A DNA stretch of 64,000 bases from an uncultured Anaeroplasmataceae bacterium. Lineage in GTDB: Bacteria > Bacillota_I > Bacilli_A > Acholeplasmatales > Anaeroplasmataceae. The position numbers and the translations under genes were made by a program. The notes below the pieces were generated by a model. The model ran no database searches. It had not been told where the DNA came from and saw only the letters and a program-made list of their open reading frames with translations. The DNA is taken from NCBI GenBank assembly GCA_947629825.1, contig CANRFF010000004.1:62001-126000 (forward strand), in the 5' to 3' direction. This document shows, in pieces, positions 26,394 through 34,395 of this stretch (positions are counted from its first letter, which is position 1; the number at the start of each line of letters is the position of its first letter).

Positions 26394-27326
26394 TTAAGCT
26401 TTTTTGTGTTCTTTTTGGCGTAGTTTTCGCTTTTTTAGATGTGAAATGAAAATATAAAGCCCTAATAGCAATAAACTCGTGCCTATAATAACTGTGAAAA
26501 GTGCCCAAGTTGGCATTGTAGTATCAAACAAAACAAGTTTACCGTCAAAAGAAAGGCGGATTTGCTCGGCGATTTCGGCAGGCACATGTTCTGCTGTTTG
26601 CAGGTGATTGATAACCCCGTTCATATAATACTGTCTAAACAAAACCGTTCCAAAAGTGCTTGGAAGAAAACTTAAAAATGTTTTTATCCCCACGCCGAAT
26701 TGAGAAATTGGCATATACGCACCACTTATAAATCCATACATGGAAGAAACAAGTGATGAAACGGCGGAGTGTGCGCCTTGTGAAGAAACAAGCATTCCAA
26801 CAATAGACGCCAGCAAACTGCCAAATAAACACATACAAATTGTCGAAACGAAAAGCATAAAGACATCAAAAAATATCAAGAAAAAGCCAACGCAGGCAAG
26901 ATATATAAAACTTATAATAAGCACAATTACGCATATTAAAAATGTTGTTAAAAAGTCAGAGATAAAATATGAAATGAGAAGTGTTGATTTTTTTACAGGC
27001 GTGATATTCAAATCGTTTATAGATTTATTTATTTTGTCTAACACCATAATATTTGAACAAAAGGCGACGGTCACGCAAGAAACAGCAACAATGGAAGAAA
27101 ATAGCCAACCGCCGCAAAAGGCTTCAATAGTTTGTTTACTAATTTCAACTCCTTCTGGCAAAAGATTTGTTATAGTGCTTGCATACACTCCCTTTAAGAA
27201 AGTTAAGAATAAGACTACTAAAATTATTGGAGTGAGCAGCGAAATAAAGAAAGTCATTTTATCTTTAAAATAAAGCTTAATGTTTCTGCCAACAAGAGCA
27301 GAGAGCTTTTTAAATTCACTTAACAT
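26394..27326 (-). CDS. ABC-2 type exporter permease
   Basis: 310 residues with a cytoplasmic start, one helix, a large loop and five further helices; typical of DrrB/ABC-2 permeases (MTFFISLLTPIILVVLFL ... STFGTVLFRQYYMNG). It is encoded 3' of and overlapping its ATPase gene by 11 bp. Likely exports a drug, lipid or peptide. The DNA is clearly more AT-rich, with codon use unlike the flanking genes (TTT, AAA, ATT), suggesting transfer. Confidence 0.85.
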   Translation of the reverse strand: MLSEFKKLSALVGRNIKLYFKDKMTFFISLLTPIILVVLFLTFLKGVYASTITNLLPEGVEISKQTIEAFCGGWLFSSIVAVSCVTVAFCSNIMVLDKINKSINDLNITPVKKSTLLISYFISDFLTTFLICVIVLIISFIYLACVGFFLIFFDVFMLFVSTICMCLFGSLLASIVGMLVSSQGAHSAVSSLVSSMYGFISGAYMPISQFGVGIKTFLSFLPSTFGTVLFRQYYMNGVINHLQTAEHVPAEIAEQIRLSFDGKLVLFDTTMPTWALFTVIIGTSLLLLGLYIFISHLKKRKLRQKEHKKA

Positions 27327-28248
27327 ACGCTACCTCTTTCAAATCTTTGCCGGTTATGTTCAAAAAGACATTATCCATTTTGCCTTTAAGCACTTCAAAA
27401 TCGAAAATCAATTTTTGGTATTTGACAATGAAATTTTTTGCTTGTTCAATGTCGGCAACTTCGATTTCAACAGTTTTTTCATTTTGTGTAAATTTTATTT
27501 TGTCCTTTGCGAGAATTTCAGGCAAAGAGTTATCATATTTATAAATTCTTAAAAAGTCATTTGCATATTTGTTTTTCAAATTGTTTGGGGTGTCGTTTGC
27601 GACAATCTTTCCGCTATCAATAATAACTATCGTGTCCGCTTCATTTGCTTCTTCCATATAGTGAGTGGTCAAAATAATCGTAAGTTCTTTTGTCTTTCTC
27701 AATGATGACAAAAGTTCCCATACCAAAATTCTTGTCTTTGGATCAAGTCCCGTTGTAGGCTCGTCTAATATGAGAATTTGCGGGTTATGAATAAGCGCTC
27801 GTGCAAGGTCTATTCTTCTTTTTTGTCCGCCACTTAATTTGTAAAGTGGGCGATTAAGTATATCTTTAAATTCTAACTTGTCGGACAAAAATTCCAAGTT
27901 ATTTTTAAATTTTTCATTGTTTATATCATAGAGTTTGGCTTTTATTTTTAAGTTTTCCAAAACGGTCAATTTGTTGTCAAGTACTGAATTTTGAAAAACA
28001 ACGCCAAGTGTTGGCTTAATTTTTTCAATGTCTTTGTCTAAATCATAGCCACACGCATAAATCTTGCCATTGTCTTTGTCAAGTTGTCCGCAAAGAATGT
28101 TTATTGTTGTGGATTTTCCTGCGCCATTAAGCCCTAAGAACGCAAAAAGTTCTCCCTTTTTAACCGAAAAAGAGATGTCATCAACCGCTTTAACGTCTTT
28201 AAAATATTTTTTTAAGTGCTGGATTTCAATTATGTTATTTGTTGTCAT
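27316..28248 (-). CDS. ABC-2 exporter ATP-binding protein
   Basis: 310 residues. Walker A GLNGAGKST, Q loop, signature LSGGQKRR, Walker B ILILDEPTTGLDP, His switch TTHYMEEA, and the long C-terminal extension of the DrrA/CcmA-like exporters. Overlaps the permease gene downstream and the AbrB gene upstream by 14 bp, forming a three-gene unit. Confidence 0.9.
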   Translation of the reverse strand: MTTNNIIEIQHLKKYFKDVKAVDDISFSVKKGELFAFLGLNGAGKSTTINILCGQLDKDNGKIYACGYDLDKDIEKIKPTLGVVFQNSVLDNKLTVLENLKIKAKLYDINNEKFKNNLEFLSDKLEFKDILNRPLYKLSGGQKRRIDLARALIHNPQILILDEPTTGLDPKTRILVWELLSSLRKTKELTIILTTHYMEEANEADTIVIIDSGKIVANDTPNNLKNKYANDFLRIYKYDNSLPEILAKDKIKFTQNEKTVEIEVADIEQAKNFIVKYQKLIFDFEVLKGKMDNVFLNITGKDLKEVAYVK

Positions 28249-28462
28249 TTCCGCCTTCTTTCAACTTAAAAATTTCTTCTGCAAATTTCAAATAGTCATC
28301 ATACTTTGCAATAGCAATACCTTTGCTTAAATCCCCAAGCAAAATAAGGGTGTCGCCTTCTTTAAAGCCAAAAACATCTCTCGCTTGTTTTGGCAACACA
28401 ATTTGTCCTTTGCTTGTGATTTTTGTTGTCCAAATAAATTTGTCTTGTTGATCGTCTTTCAT
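28235..28462 (-). CDS. SpoVT/AbrB-type transcription regulator
   Basis: 75 residues with the swapped-hairpin AbrB DNA-binding domain: TTKITSKGQIVLPKQARDVFGFKEGD. First gene of the ABC-2 exporter unit, so probably its autoregulator. The promoter region just upstream carries repeated AAGTAAGAAA motifs that could be its operator. Confidence 0.85.
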   Translation of the reverse strand: MKDDQQDKFIWTTKITSKGQIVLPKQARDVFGFKEGDTLILLGDLSKGIAIAKYDDYLKFAEEIFKLKEGGNDNK

Positions 28463-28475
28463 AATTACCCCTTTA

Positions 28476-28528
28476 CTACATTTCTTACTTTTCTTACTTA
28501 TTATACAAAATAAAAAATATTATGTCAA
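28476..28528 (-). promoter_or_regulatory. Consensus promoter and repeat operator of the AbrB/ABC unit
   Basis: Minus strand TTGACA (28523-28528), 17-bp spacer, TATAAT (28500-28505). Immediately downstream are the near-repeats AAGTAAGAAA, AAGTAAGAAA and TGTAGTAAA, spaced by about one helical turn, in a place suited to AbrB repression. Confidence 0.7.
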
Positions 28529-28652
28529 GGATTTTTCATTAGATAAAGAAGATTTTTCTGTTCAAAAATTTGGACTTTTACAATAATCGGCAAAGAATGT
28601 TGTCACAAATGCAAGATTCTTAATTGTTTTTGTGTTAAAATGAATTTGTGGT

Positions 28653-28668
28653 TCGGGTGATGATCCGA
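28653..28668 (+). repeat. Right 16-bp direct repeat flanking the AbrB/ABC cassette
   Basis: TCGGGTGATGATCCGA, 15/16 identical to 26263-26278. The space between 28529 and here holds no gene. Confidence 0.6.
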
Positions 28669-28693
28669 AACAAACCCTCGATCAAGAAATATA

Positions 28694-28733
28694 AAAACAA
28701 GGTGTCGCAAAACAAATTCGCAACACCTTGTTC
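28694..28733 (-). terminator. Intrinsic terminator after the Hsp20 genes
   Basis: CAAGGTGTCGC / GCAACACCTTG-type stem (one unpaired position) followed by TTTTT on the minus strand. Confidence 0.7.
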
Positions 28734-28770
28734 TTTCCTATAAACCTCTGACAAACTTCTGCCCGTGTTT

Positions 28771-29184
28771 TTATTCTACGGAAATGGATTTTCTGGTATC
28801 GACTTCCGGCGTTTTTGCCAAATGAACCGTCAAAATACCGTTTTCCATTTTTGCGGTAATTCCATTCTCATCGGCTTTATCCAAATAATAACTTCTGGAA
28901 TAGGAATACGCGCTTCTTTCCTTGCGGATATACTTCTCTTTATCCTTTTCCTCTTTGGATTCTTCCTGATGTACGGATAGTGTCAGATACTGATTATTGA
29001 AATCCAACTGTACGTCTTTTTTATCTACTCCCGGAAGTTCTACCTTTAAAACGTACTCTTTTTCATTTTCCAAAATATCCGTTTTCAATGCTTTGGTAGA
29101 AAAGAAAGAATCCACAAAGAAATTCTGAAATTCATCAATGAAATTATTTCTTTTTTCTTCATTCGTTTTTTTAACAAAATACAT
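28771..29184 (-). CDS. Hsp20 / alpha-crystallin small heat-shock protein (downstream copy)
   Basis: 137 residues from ATG 29184 (MYFVKKTNEEKR), with GGAG eight bases upstream. The alpha-crystallin domain runs YVLKVELPGVDKKDVQLDF ... ITAKMENGILTVHLAK (the conserved A-x-x-x-N-G-x-L motif). The Ser/Glu ending ISVE resembles that of its neighbour. Holds unfolding proteins in an ATP-independent way. It lies 40 bp downstream of the other Hsp20 gene, so both are probably transcribed from the CIRCE-controlled promoter. Confidence 0.92.
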   Translation of the reverse strand: MYFVKKTNEEKRNNFIDEFQNFFVDSFFSTKALKTDILENEKEYVLKVELPGVDKKDVQLDFNNQYLTLSVHQEESKEEKDKEKYIRKERSAYSYSRSYYLDKADENGITAKMENGILTVHLAKTPEVDTRKSISVE

Positions 29185-29224
29185 ATTCTTCACTCCAATC
29201 TTATTATATGTTTTTTTCCCGTTT

Positions 29225-29602
29225 TTATTCAATTTCGATGGTTCTTTTCGGTTTTTCTTCTGCAACCTTGGTCTTGATCGTAACCATCAATAACCCGTTT
29301 TCCATTTTCGCGGTAATCGTATCTTCATCGATATCCCCAAACGAAATACTTCTTTTCAAAGGAAGTGTATCTCTTTCGTTAATCAGATACGTTGCGTGTT
29401 CGTCTTTGGACTTTTTGGCCGAAATCGTCAGAATGCCGTCTTCAAATTCGATTTTCACATTTTCTTTCGTAACTCCCGGCATTTCGGCAACCACAAGATA
29501 GCCGTTTTCGATTTCCGACAGATCCAATGGAAAACTGCGATACCCTCCGTTTCCGTAAAACATATTATCCAATTCATTAAATACTTTTTCCAAACTTGTC
29601 AT
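29225..29602 (-). CDS. Hsp20 / alpha-crystallin small heat-shock protein (first copy)
   Basis: 125 residues from ATG 29602 (MTSLEKVFNELDNM), with GAGGAGG upstream; a longer frame from 29782 would run through the operator and is rejected. The alpha-crystallin domain has GYLVVAEMPGVTKENVKIEF and the A-x-M-E-N-G-L motif. Paralogous to the downstream gene. First gene after a promoter with two CIRCE-like sites. Confidence 0.93.
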   Translation of the reverse strand: MTSLEKVFNELDNMFYGNGGYRSFPLDLSEIENGYLVVAEMPGVTKENVKIEFEDGILTISAKKSKDEHATYLINERDTLPLKRSISFGDIDEDTITAKMENGLLMVTIKTKVAEEKPKRTIEIE

Positions 29603-29621
29603 TTTCTTTTCCTCCTCATTG

Positions 29622-29648
29622 TTGGCACTCTTGTTGTCTCTCTGCCAA
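29622..29648. promoter_or_regulatory. CIRCE-like operator 2 (leader of Hsp20 genes)
   Basis: TTGGCACTC - 9 bp - CTCTGCCAA, with the exact 9-bp spacing of HrcA sites. Three mismatches in the inner part of one arm. It overlaps the 5' leader. Confidence 0.65.
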
Positions 29649-29658
29649 CTACAATTAT

Positions 29659-29686
29659 AGTATATCACATTTTTTGGCAATGTCAA
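29659..29686 (-). promoter_or_regulatory. Promoter of the Hsp20 genes
   Basis: Minus strand TTGACA (29681-29686), 16-bp spacer, TATACT (29659-29664) with a TG extension. Confidence 0.8.
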
Positions 29687-29700
29687 CACTTGAGTGCCAA
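29674..29700. promoter_or_regulatory. CIRCE-like operator 1 (over the -35 box)
   Basis: TTGGCAATG - 9 bp - GAGTGCCAA, overlapping the -35 region. Two mismatches between arms. The classic consensus is TTAGCACTC-N9-GAGTGCTAA. Confidence 0.65.
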
Positions 29701-29738
29701 CTTTTTTAATTTTTTTATTATTTTTTTTCAGACAAAAG

Positions 29739-29766
29739 AAAAAACACTCTTGAAGAGTGCTTTTTT
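29739..29766 (-). terminator. Intrinsic terminator after the purA-DUF523 genes
   Basis: AAAAACACTCTT / AAGAGTGCTTTTT stem (one mismatch); U run on the minus strand. May work in both directions. Confidence 0.65.
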
Positions 29767-29824
29767 CCAATGCAAACACCAAGAAATTCTCAAATTTACT
29801 GATGTTTTTTATTGAATCGTTTTC

Positions 29825-30262
29825 CTATTCCAATAATTGTTTTATTGTTTTTTCCGAATAAACTTCGATTCCCAAATTCTTAAGGCGTTCGGTCGTAACT
29901 CCGGAGCGGAAAATCTTTTTTCCGGAAAATGTCCCGTCATAACATTCTTCCACTCCGCAAGAGGGAGACCCTTCTTTCAACAATGCCTTTTTAATCCGAT
30001 ATTTCCGAATTAAAAAACACGCCGTTTCCGCCCCTTTTTGAAACTCTTTTGTAACGTCCTTACCTTCCCGGTTGATGACTCTATCGTTTGTACGTTCACT
30101 GGGAAGACGGGGAATTTCAAGACCACCCGCTACTTCGGGACAAACCAAAATCAAATGGTATTTTTCTTTCAACTGTTCCCACTCGCAGATTTGGTTGTCT
30201 TTGCCGTTATACTTGGTGGGCTTTCCGACCAAACAAGCGGAAACCAACAAAGGTTCTTTCAT
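29825..30262 (-). CDS. DUF523 family protein (TudS-like desulfurase fold)
   Basis: 145 residues with the family cysteines: SACLVG near the start, LVCPEVAGGL, and EGSPSCGV. These three Cys bind a [4Fe-4S] cluster in the characterised member TudS, which removes sulfur from thiouracil. Whether this protein does so is unknown. Its start overlaps the purA stop by 4 bp (ATGA-type), so it is co-translated with purA. Confidence 0.8.
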   Translation of the reverse strand: MKEPLLVSACLVGKPTKYNGKDNQICEWEQLKEKYHLILVCPEVAGGLEIPRLPSERTNDRVINREGKDVTKEFQKGAETACFLIRKYRIKKALLKEGSPSCGVEECYDGTFSGKKIFRSGVTTERLKNLGIEVYSEKTIKQLLE

Positions 30263-31542
30263 TTCAACAACGGCTCCCGTTCAATTGTCTGCATGCGATC
30301 CGGCCCCACCGAAAACAACGAAATCGGAAGAGACGTCAACTCTTCGATTTTTTTCAGATACGCCTGACAATTTTTCGGTAGTTCTTCAAACGAAGAAACC
30401 CTGCTGATATCTTCTTTCCATCCCGGAAGTTCCACATAAAGCGGTTCTGCCCTCATCAATTCTTCCACCGTAGACGGAACGGTTGTCAAAATTTTTCCGT
30501 CCAAACGGTAAGCATAACAGATTTTCAACACCGGAACCTCCGTCAAAACGTCCAACAACATCAACGCCAAGTGATTGATTCCCGAAACCCGTTTGGCGTG
30601 ATTGAGCGCTACCGCATCCAAATATCCGACTCTTCTCGGCCGTTTCGTCACCGTTCCGTATTCATGTCCTCTTTCTCTGATTTGTTCAGCCAAATCTTCA
30701 CACATTTCCGTCGGGAACGGACCTTCTCCCACTCGGGTGGTATAAGCCTTACAGATCCCCAAAACATCTGTGATGTATCTCGGGGCGATGCCGACATTCA
30801 AAGAAACGGAAGATCCGGTCGGAGAAGACGATGTTACATACGGGTATGTCCCATGATCCAGACAAAGCATTACTCCTTGAGCACCTTCAAACAATATCTT
30901 CGAATGTTTTTCGATTTCTTCGTTCAACAAAACGGAAGTGTCGCAAACATACGGCCGAATCCGTTCGGCATATTCCGAATATTCTTTCAACAACGAATCG
31001 TAATCAAACGGCGGTAATCCCAGCATACGCAGTTCCATATTTTTAATGACCAACGTCGACTTCAATGCCTCTTTAAACACGTTCGGTTGAATCAGTTGGC
31101 CGATACGAATCCCGATACGATTGGCCTTATCGGCATAACAGGGGCCGATTCCTCTTTTGGTCGTCCCGATTTTGCCGTTTTCTTTCAACGCCTCATAAGC
31201 ACCATCCAAGACTTCATGATACGGAAATACCACATGAGCCCGATCGGAAATATATAGTTGTATCTCGGTAATTCCCCGCTCTTTCAACATCTGCAGTTCT
31301 TCAAGCATTTGTTTCGGATGAATCACCATTCCACTCGCCATCACGTTTTTCGTTTTCGGATTGAAAATTCCGGAAGGAATACTTCTCAGCGCAAACTTTT
31401 GTCCCTGAAAGACAATCGTGTGCCCCGCATTGTTTCCTCCTTGACTTCTGACGACGACATCGGCTCTCTGAGCCAGATAGTCCGTTACTTTTCCTTTTCC
31501 TTCGTCTCCCCACTGAGAGCCGACAATCACCAATCGTTCCAT
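30259..31542 (-). CDS. purA: Adenylosuccinate synthetase
   Basis: 427 residues, normal length. First committed step from IMP to AMP, using GTP and aspartate. Motifs: WGDEGKGKVTDYLA (P-loop and catalytic Asp), QGGNNAGHTI (catalytic His), TTKRGIGPCYADK, GAQGVMLCLDHGTYPYVTSS, GTVTKRPRRVGYLD. Lies 12 bp after mnmE and is coupled to DUF523 downstream. Confidence 0.97.
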   Translation of the reverse strand: MERLVIVGSQWGDEGKGKVTDYLAQRADVVVRSQGGNNAGHTIVFQGQKFALRSIPSGIFNPKTKNVMASGMVIHPKQMLEELQMLKERGITEIQLYISDRAHVVFPYHEVLDGAYEALKENGKIGTTKRGIGPCYADKANRIGIRIGQLIQPNVFKEALKSTLVIKNMELRMLGLPPFDYDSLLKEYSEYAERIRPYVCDTSVLLNEEIEKHSKILFEGAQGVMLCLDHGTYPYVTSSSPTGSSVSLNVGIAPRYITDVLGICKAYTTRVGEGPFPTEMCEDLAEQIRERGHEYGTVTKRPRRVGYLDAVALNHAKRVSGINHLALMLLDVLTEVPVLKICYAYRLDGKILTTVPSTVEELMRAEPLYVELPGWKEDISRVSSFEELPKNCQAYLKKIEELTSLPISLFSVGPDRMQTIEREPLLK

Positions 31543-31554
31543 TTTTCTCTCCTT

Positions 31555-32895
31555 TTATTTACCCAAACAAAATTTGGAAAACAACGCCGTCAAAAGTTCT
31601 TCCGGTGTCGCTTCTCCCGTAATCTGTCCCAACGCATCGAATGCTTCTTTCAAATCAATTTCGATCAAATCCACTTCCACTCCGTTCATACAACTTTCCT
31701 TGGCGTTTTTCAGGGCTTGATGTGCTTCTTTCATCCACCTTGTCTGTCTTTCATTGGTCAGAAAATCTTCCTGATAGACATCGATTTGTTCGATTTTAGT
31801 CATTTCTTTGATCCGTCGCAACAACTCGTCTATCCCGCTTCCCGAAACGGTGGATATTTCAATTTGTCCTTCTATTTTCCATTGATGAGGCAAATCCGCT
31901 TTGTTTGCTACCAAAATCCGCGGTTTTTTTTCGGTCAGATTCCATAAAAACCGATCTTCTTCGTCCAAAGGTCGAGACAAATCCAATACCAATAAAACCA
32001 GTTGGGCTTGTTCCAATTTTTTTTGTGTTCGTTCGATTCCGATTTTTTCGACTTCGTCCTCGCTTTGATGAATCCCCGCCGTATCCAACAAATGAAGCGT
32101 GAGGTTTCCGATGGTAAGTGTTCCGTCTACCAGATCTCTGGTTGTTCCCGCAACCGAAGAAACAATGGCTTTGTCTTCTTCCAAAAGAGTATTCAATAAA
32201 CTGGATTTTCCCACATTGGGTTTTCCCACAATAATGGTTTGTATCCCGTGAATGGCCATAGTGGAAATGGCGGACGTTTCCAGAATCTTTTCCATTTCTT
32301 CCGTCGTTTCATTGAGAACCGGCAAAATCCATTCTCTTGTCACCGTTACACTATCCTCATATTCGGGATAATCGATATTTACTTCTATTTTGGCCAAAAC
32401 GTCCAATAAACGTTCTCGCAACCGATGAATCAACTGCGTGGTTTTTTTGCGCAAGGACGCTTCCGCACTCTTTAACGCAAATTCATTTTTGGCACTGACC
32501 AAATCCATTATGGCTTCCGCTTGCGTCAGATCCAATTTTCCGTTCAAAAACGCTCTTTTGGAAAATTCTCCGCGTTCCGCCAAACGAAACCCGATATCCA
32601 AAAGAACTTCCAACACTTTCTCGGTCACCAAAATTCCGCCATGACAGTTGATTTCAACCATATTTTCACCGTCAAAAGAAGTCGGCGCCCGAAAAATTCC
32701 GCACAATACTTCGTCGATGATTTCATTTTGATAAACGATTTGTCCGTGCTGAAGTGTATGGGAAGCCTTTTTTGTCAGATCGGCTCCTTGAAATACCTGT
32801 TGTACGAGTTCGATGGCATTCGGTCCGCTACACCGAATCACGGCGATGGCTCCCATTCCGTAAGGTGTCGCAACCGCACAAATGTTTTCGTTCAT
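31555..32895 (-). CDS. mnmE: tRNA modification GTPase MnmE
   Basis: 446 residues. With MnmG it installs the aminomethyl group on U34 of several tRNAs. N-terminal folate-binding domain (ATPYGMGAIAVIRCSG), helical domain, inserted G domain with GKPNVGKSS, the K-loop region SSVAGTTRD, DTAG and NKAD, and the C-terminal F-C-L-G-K version of the CIGK motif. An extended -10 promoter lies 40 bp upstream. Confidence 0.97.
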   Translation of the reverse strand: MNENICAVATPYGMGAIAVIRCSGPNAIELVQQVFQGADLTKKASHTLQHGQIVYQNEIIDEVLCGIFRAPTSFDGENMVEINCHGGILVTEKVLEVLLDIGFRLAERGEFSKRAFLNGKLDLTQAEAIMDLVSAKNEFALKSAEASLRKKTTQLIHRLRERLLDVLAKIEVNIDYPEYEDSVTVTREWILPVLNETTEEMEKILETSAISTMAIHGIQTIIVGKPNVGKSSLLNTLLEEDKAIVSSVAGTTRDLVDGTLTIGNLTLHLLDTAGIHQSEDEVEKIGIERTQKKLEQAQLVLLVLDLSRPLDEEDRFLWNLTEKKPRILVANKADLPHQWKIEGQIEISTVSGSGIDELLRRIKEMTKIEQIDVYQEDFLTNERQTRWMKEAHQALKNAKESCMNGVEVDLIEIDLKEAFDALGQITGEATPEELLTALFSKFCLGK

Positions 32896-32932
32896 GAAAT
32901 CACCTCTTTCACATTCACTTTCATTGTATCAT

Positions 32933-32941
32933 AAACCCGCC
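32933..32941 (-). promoter_or_regulatory. Extended -10 promoter of mnmE-purA-DUF523
   Basis: Minus strand TGATACAAT; same core as the U32 promoter. No convincing -35. Confidence 0.55.
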
Positions 32942-33002
32942 TTGATTTCCACGAAAAACCATTCCCTTTCCCAAGAAAAAAAGAAAGAAGTTTCTCTTTC
33001 TT

Positions 33003-33680
33003 TTACTTAACGGATTTTTTTGCGTTTTTGCGAATCATCAACAACACCAATAATTTCAACCCATTCAAAAGGATTGCCCCTACCGAATTGGCAAGCGTAT
33101 TGACGAAAATAAAAAGAACCGCTTTTCCGCTCCATACATTCGCAAAAGCGAAATAAAAAATATTTGCGATACAGTGATTGAGTTTCAGATAAACAAAGGT
33201 TCCGATCAGCCCAATGACCAAAAGAATTCGGATTCCCAAAACCCATTTTTTGATTTTATAACTTTCGACCGCCGCATATACGAACATTCCGCAAAACATT
33301 CCGCTGAAAAACAAATCCCAAAAACGAAAATTTTCCAATTTGGATTGAACCGTTGTTTCATTTATGGAAAAAAGAGGGGTGTTTCTCAAAATGCCGAATG
33401 CCAAATATCCGACGGCAAGCGCTCCGAACAAATTGCCGACGAACATCAACAAATACTCCCAAACGGAAAATTTTCTTTCTATCGCATAAGCAATTTTACC
33501 GGTAAACAGCCACAATCCGAACACCAATACGAGAATCAGTCCGATACTAAACGCATAGGACGCAATCACATTCCAGTAAACTTGCGTTCCGACAGACTTG
33601 ATTCCCCAAAAAACAATGCCGCCAAGCGCAATCGCCATACCGGCCAAAATCGATAAAATGCTTTTTTTATACCATGGCAT
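33003..33680 (-). CDS. Formate/nitrite transporter (FNT) family channel
   Basis: About 225 residues with six membrane helices. Diagnostic segments are the central His in KLNHCIANIFYFAFANVW and the repeated half-helix regions (FVGNLFGALAVGYL, VNTLANSVGAIL). FNT pentamers pass formate, nitrite, lactate or hydrosulfide. The substrate is not decided by sequence. ATG 33680 is chosen because GGAGGAG lies 6-7 bases before it. Followed by a weak hairpin near 32975-33003. Confidence 0.85.
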   Translation of the reverse strand: MPWYKKSILSILAGMAIALGGIVFWGIKSVGTQVYWNVIASYAFSIGLILVLVFGLWLFTGKIAYAIERKFSVWEYLLMFVGNLFGALAVGYLAFGILRNTPLFSINETTVQSKLENFRFWDLFFSGMFCGMFVYAAVESYKIKKWVLGIRILLVIGLIGTFVYLKLNHCIANIFYFAFANVWSGKAVLFIFVNTLANSVGAILLNGLKLLVLLMIRKNAKKSVK

Positions 33681-33710
33681 ATTCACTCCTCCTTCTTTTG
33701 TTTTTTCGAT

Positions 33711-33833
33711 TTATTTTTTGTGTATCTTAAATTCACATTTCGGATAGTTGGAACAGCCGTAAAATTGCCCGTAAGGTCCTTTTCTTTCGACCAATTTTCC
33801 ACCACATCGAGGACAAATCCCCTGTTTGAGATT
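33711..33833 (-). pseudogene. topA: 3'-terminal fragment of topA (zinc ribbon only)
   Basis: An open stretch of 41 codons between TAG and TAA reads LKQGICPRCGGKLVERK ... GCSNYPKCEFKIHKK. This is the last C4 zinc ribbon of bacterial topoisomerase I (C-P-x-C-G-x, Y-G-C-x-N-Y-P-x-C). The rest of topA should lie on the higher-coordinate side, but AT-rich foreign DNA begins there, and no topA occurs in the rest of the window. It marks an insertion or rearrangement boundary near 33830. Confidence 0.8.
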
Positions 33834-33863
33834 CTATTGTATTTTATCAACTAGCTATATGAA

Positions 33864-34394
33864 TTAAAATTTAAAGTCGCTAGTATCGACTTCAATATCA
33901 TCATCAGGTTCATCGTTTATTGCAAATTTTTCAAGCATTTGATTAATACTTGTTAAATAATCCTCATATCGTAAATTAGTATCTAAAATTAAATTTTCAT
34001 ATAATTCATCTAATCCACCCAACATATACTTTTCAAATAAAGTATAGTTATCATCAGTTTCAGGATTTCTAAATGTTTTATTTAATCTTTCAACAGGATC
34101 AGGATTATCAATTTCGCTTGTCAATAATACAAATTTAAATGCTAATTTTAATTCATTACTATGATTATAAAATTGATTAGCCATTATTCTAAGTGTCCTA
34201 CTATTATCTTTTTCGGGCTCGGCTTTTCTCTTTTTTAGAGCACCAACTAAAGATGCAAATACAAATAATTCAACTGCCGAAGTGAAAATTTGGCTATTAG
34301 AATCAGTATCAATTTTTGATGTTAAAGCAATTACTTTATCTCTTTGAGTTCCTTTAAATAAGTAATCTTCTTGAAACATTGATTTTTTTGCCAT
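33864..34394 (-). CDS. Unrecognised 176-residue protein, last gene of the Ssp-like operon
   Basis: Not recognised. Mostly helical, with a basic N-terminal part (MAKKSMFQEDYLFKGTQRDKV) and a strongly acidic C-terminal tail (NDEPDDDIEVDTSDF). No catalytic motif or membrane segment. It is the last gene of the defence operon, one base after the Rad50-like ATPase gene with a good GAGGTGA ribosome site, so it is probably a partner of that ATPase. The fixed position suggests a subunit of the restriction-like arm, but this is inference. Confidence 0.7.
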   Translation of the reverse strand: MAKKSMFQEDYLFKGTQRDKVIALTSKIDTDSNSQIFTSAVELFVFASLVGALKKRKAEPEKDNSRTLRIMANQFYNHSNELKLAFKFVLLTSEIDNPDPVERLNKTFRNPETDDNYTLFEKYMLGGLDELYENLILDTNLRYEDYLTSINQMLEKFAINDEPDDDIEVDTSDFKF

Positions 34395-34395
34395 T

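Noticed and set aside
29603-29782. Longer N-terminus for the first Hsp20 gene
   Set aside because: It would translate through the promoter and both CIRCE-like operators, while ATG 29602 has a strong ribosome site.
29825-30262. DUF523 protein as part of the phosphorothioation sulfur pathway
   Set aside because: It is translationally coupled to purA, has housekeeping base composition and is separated from the island by core genes.
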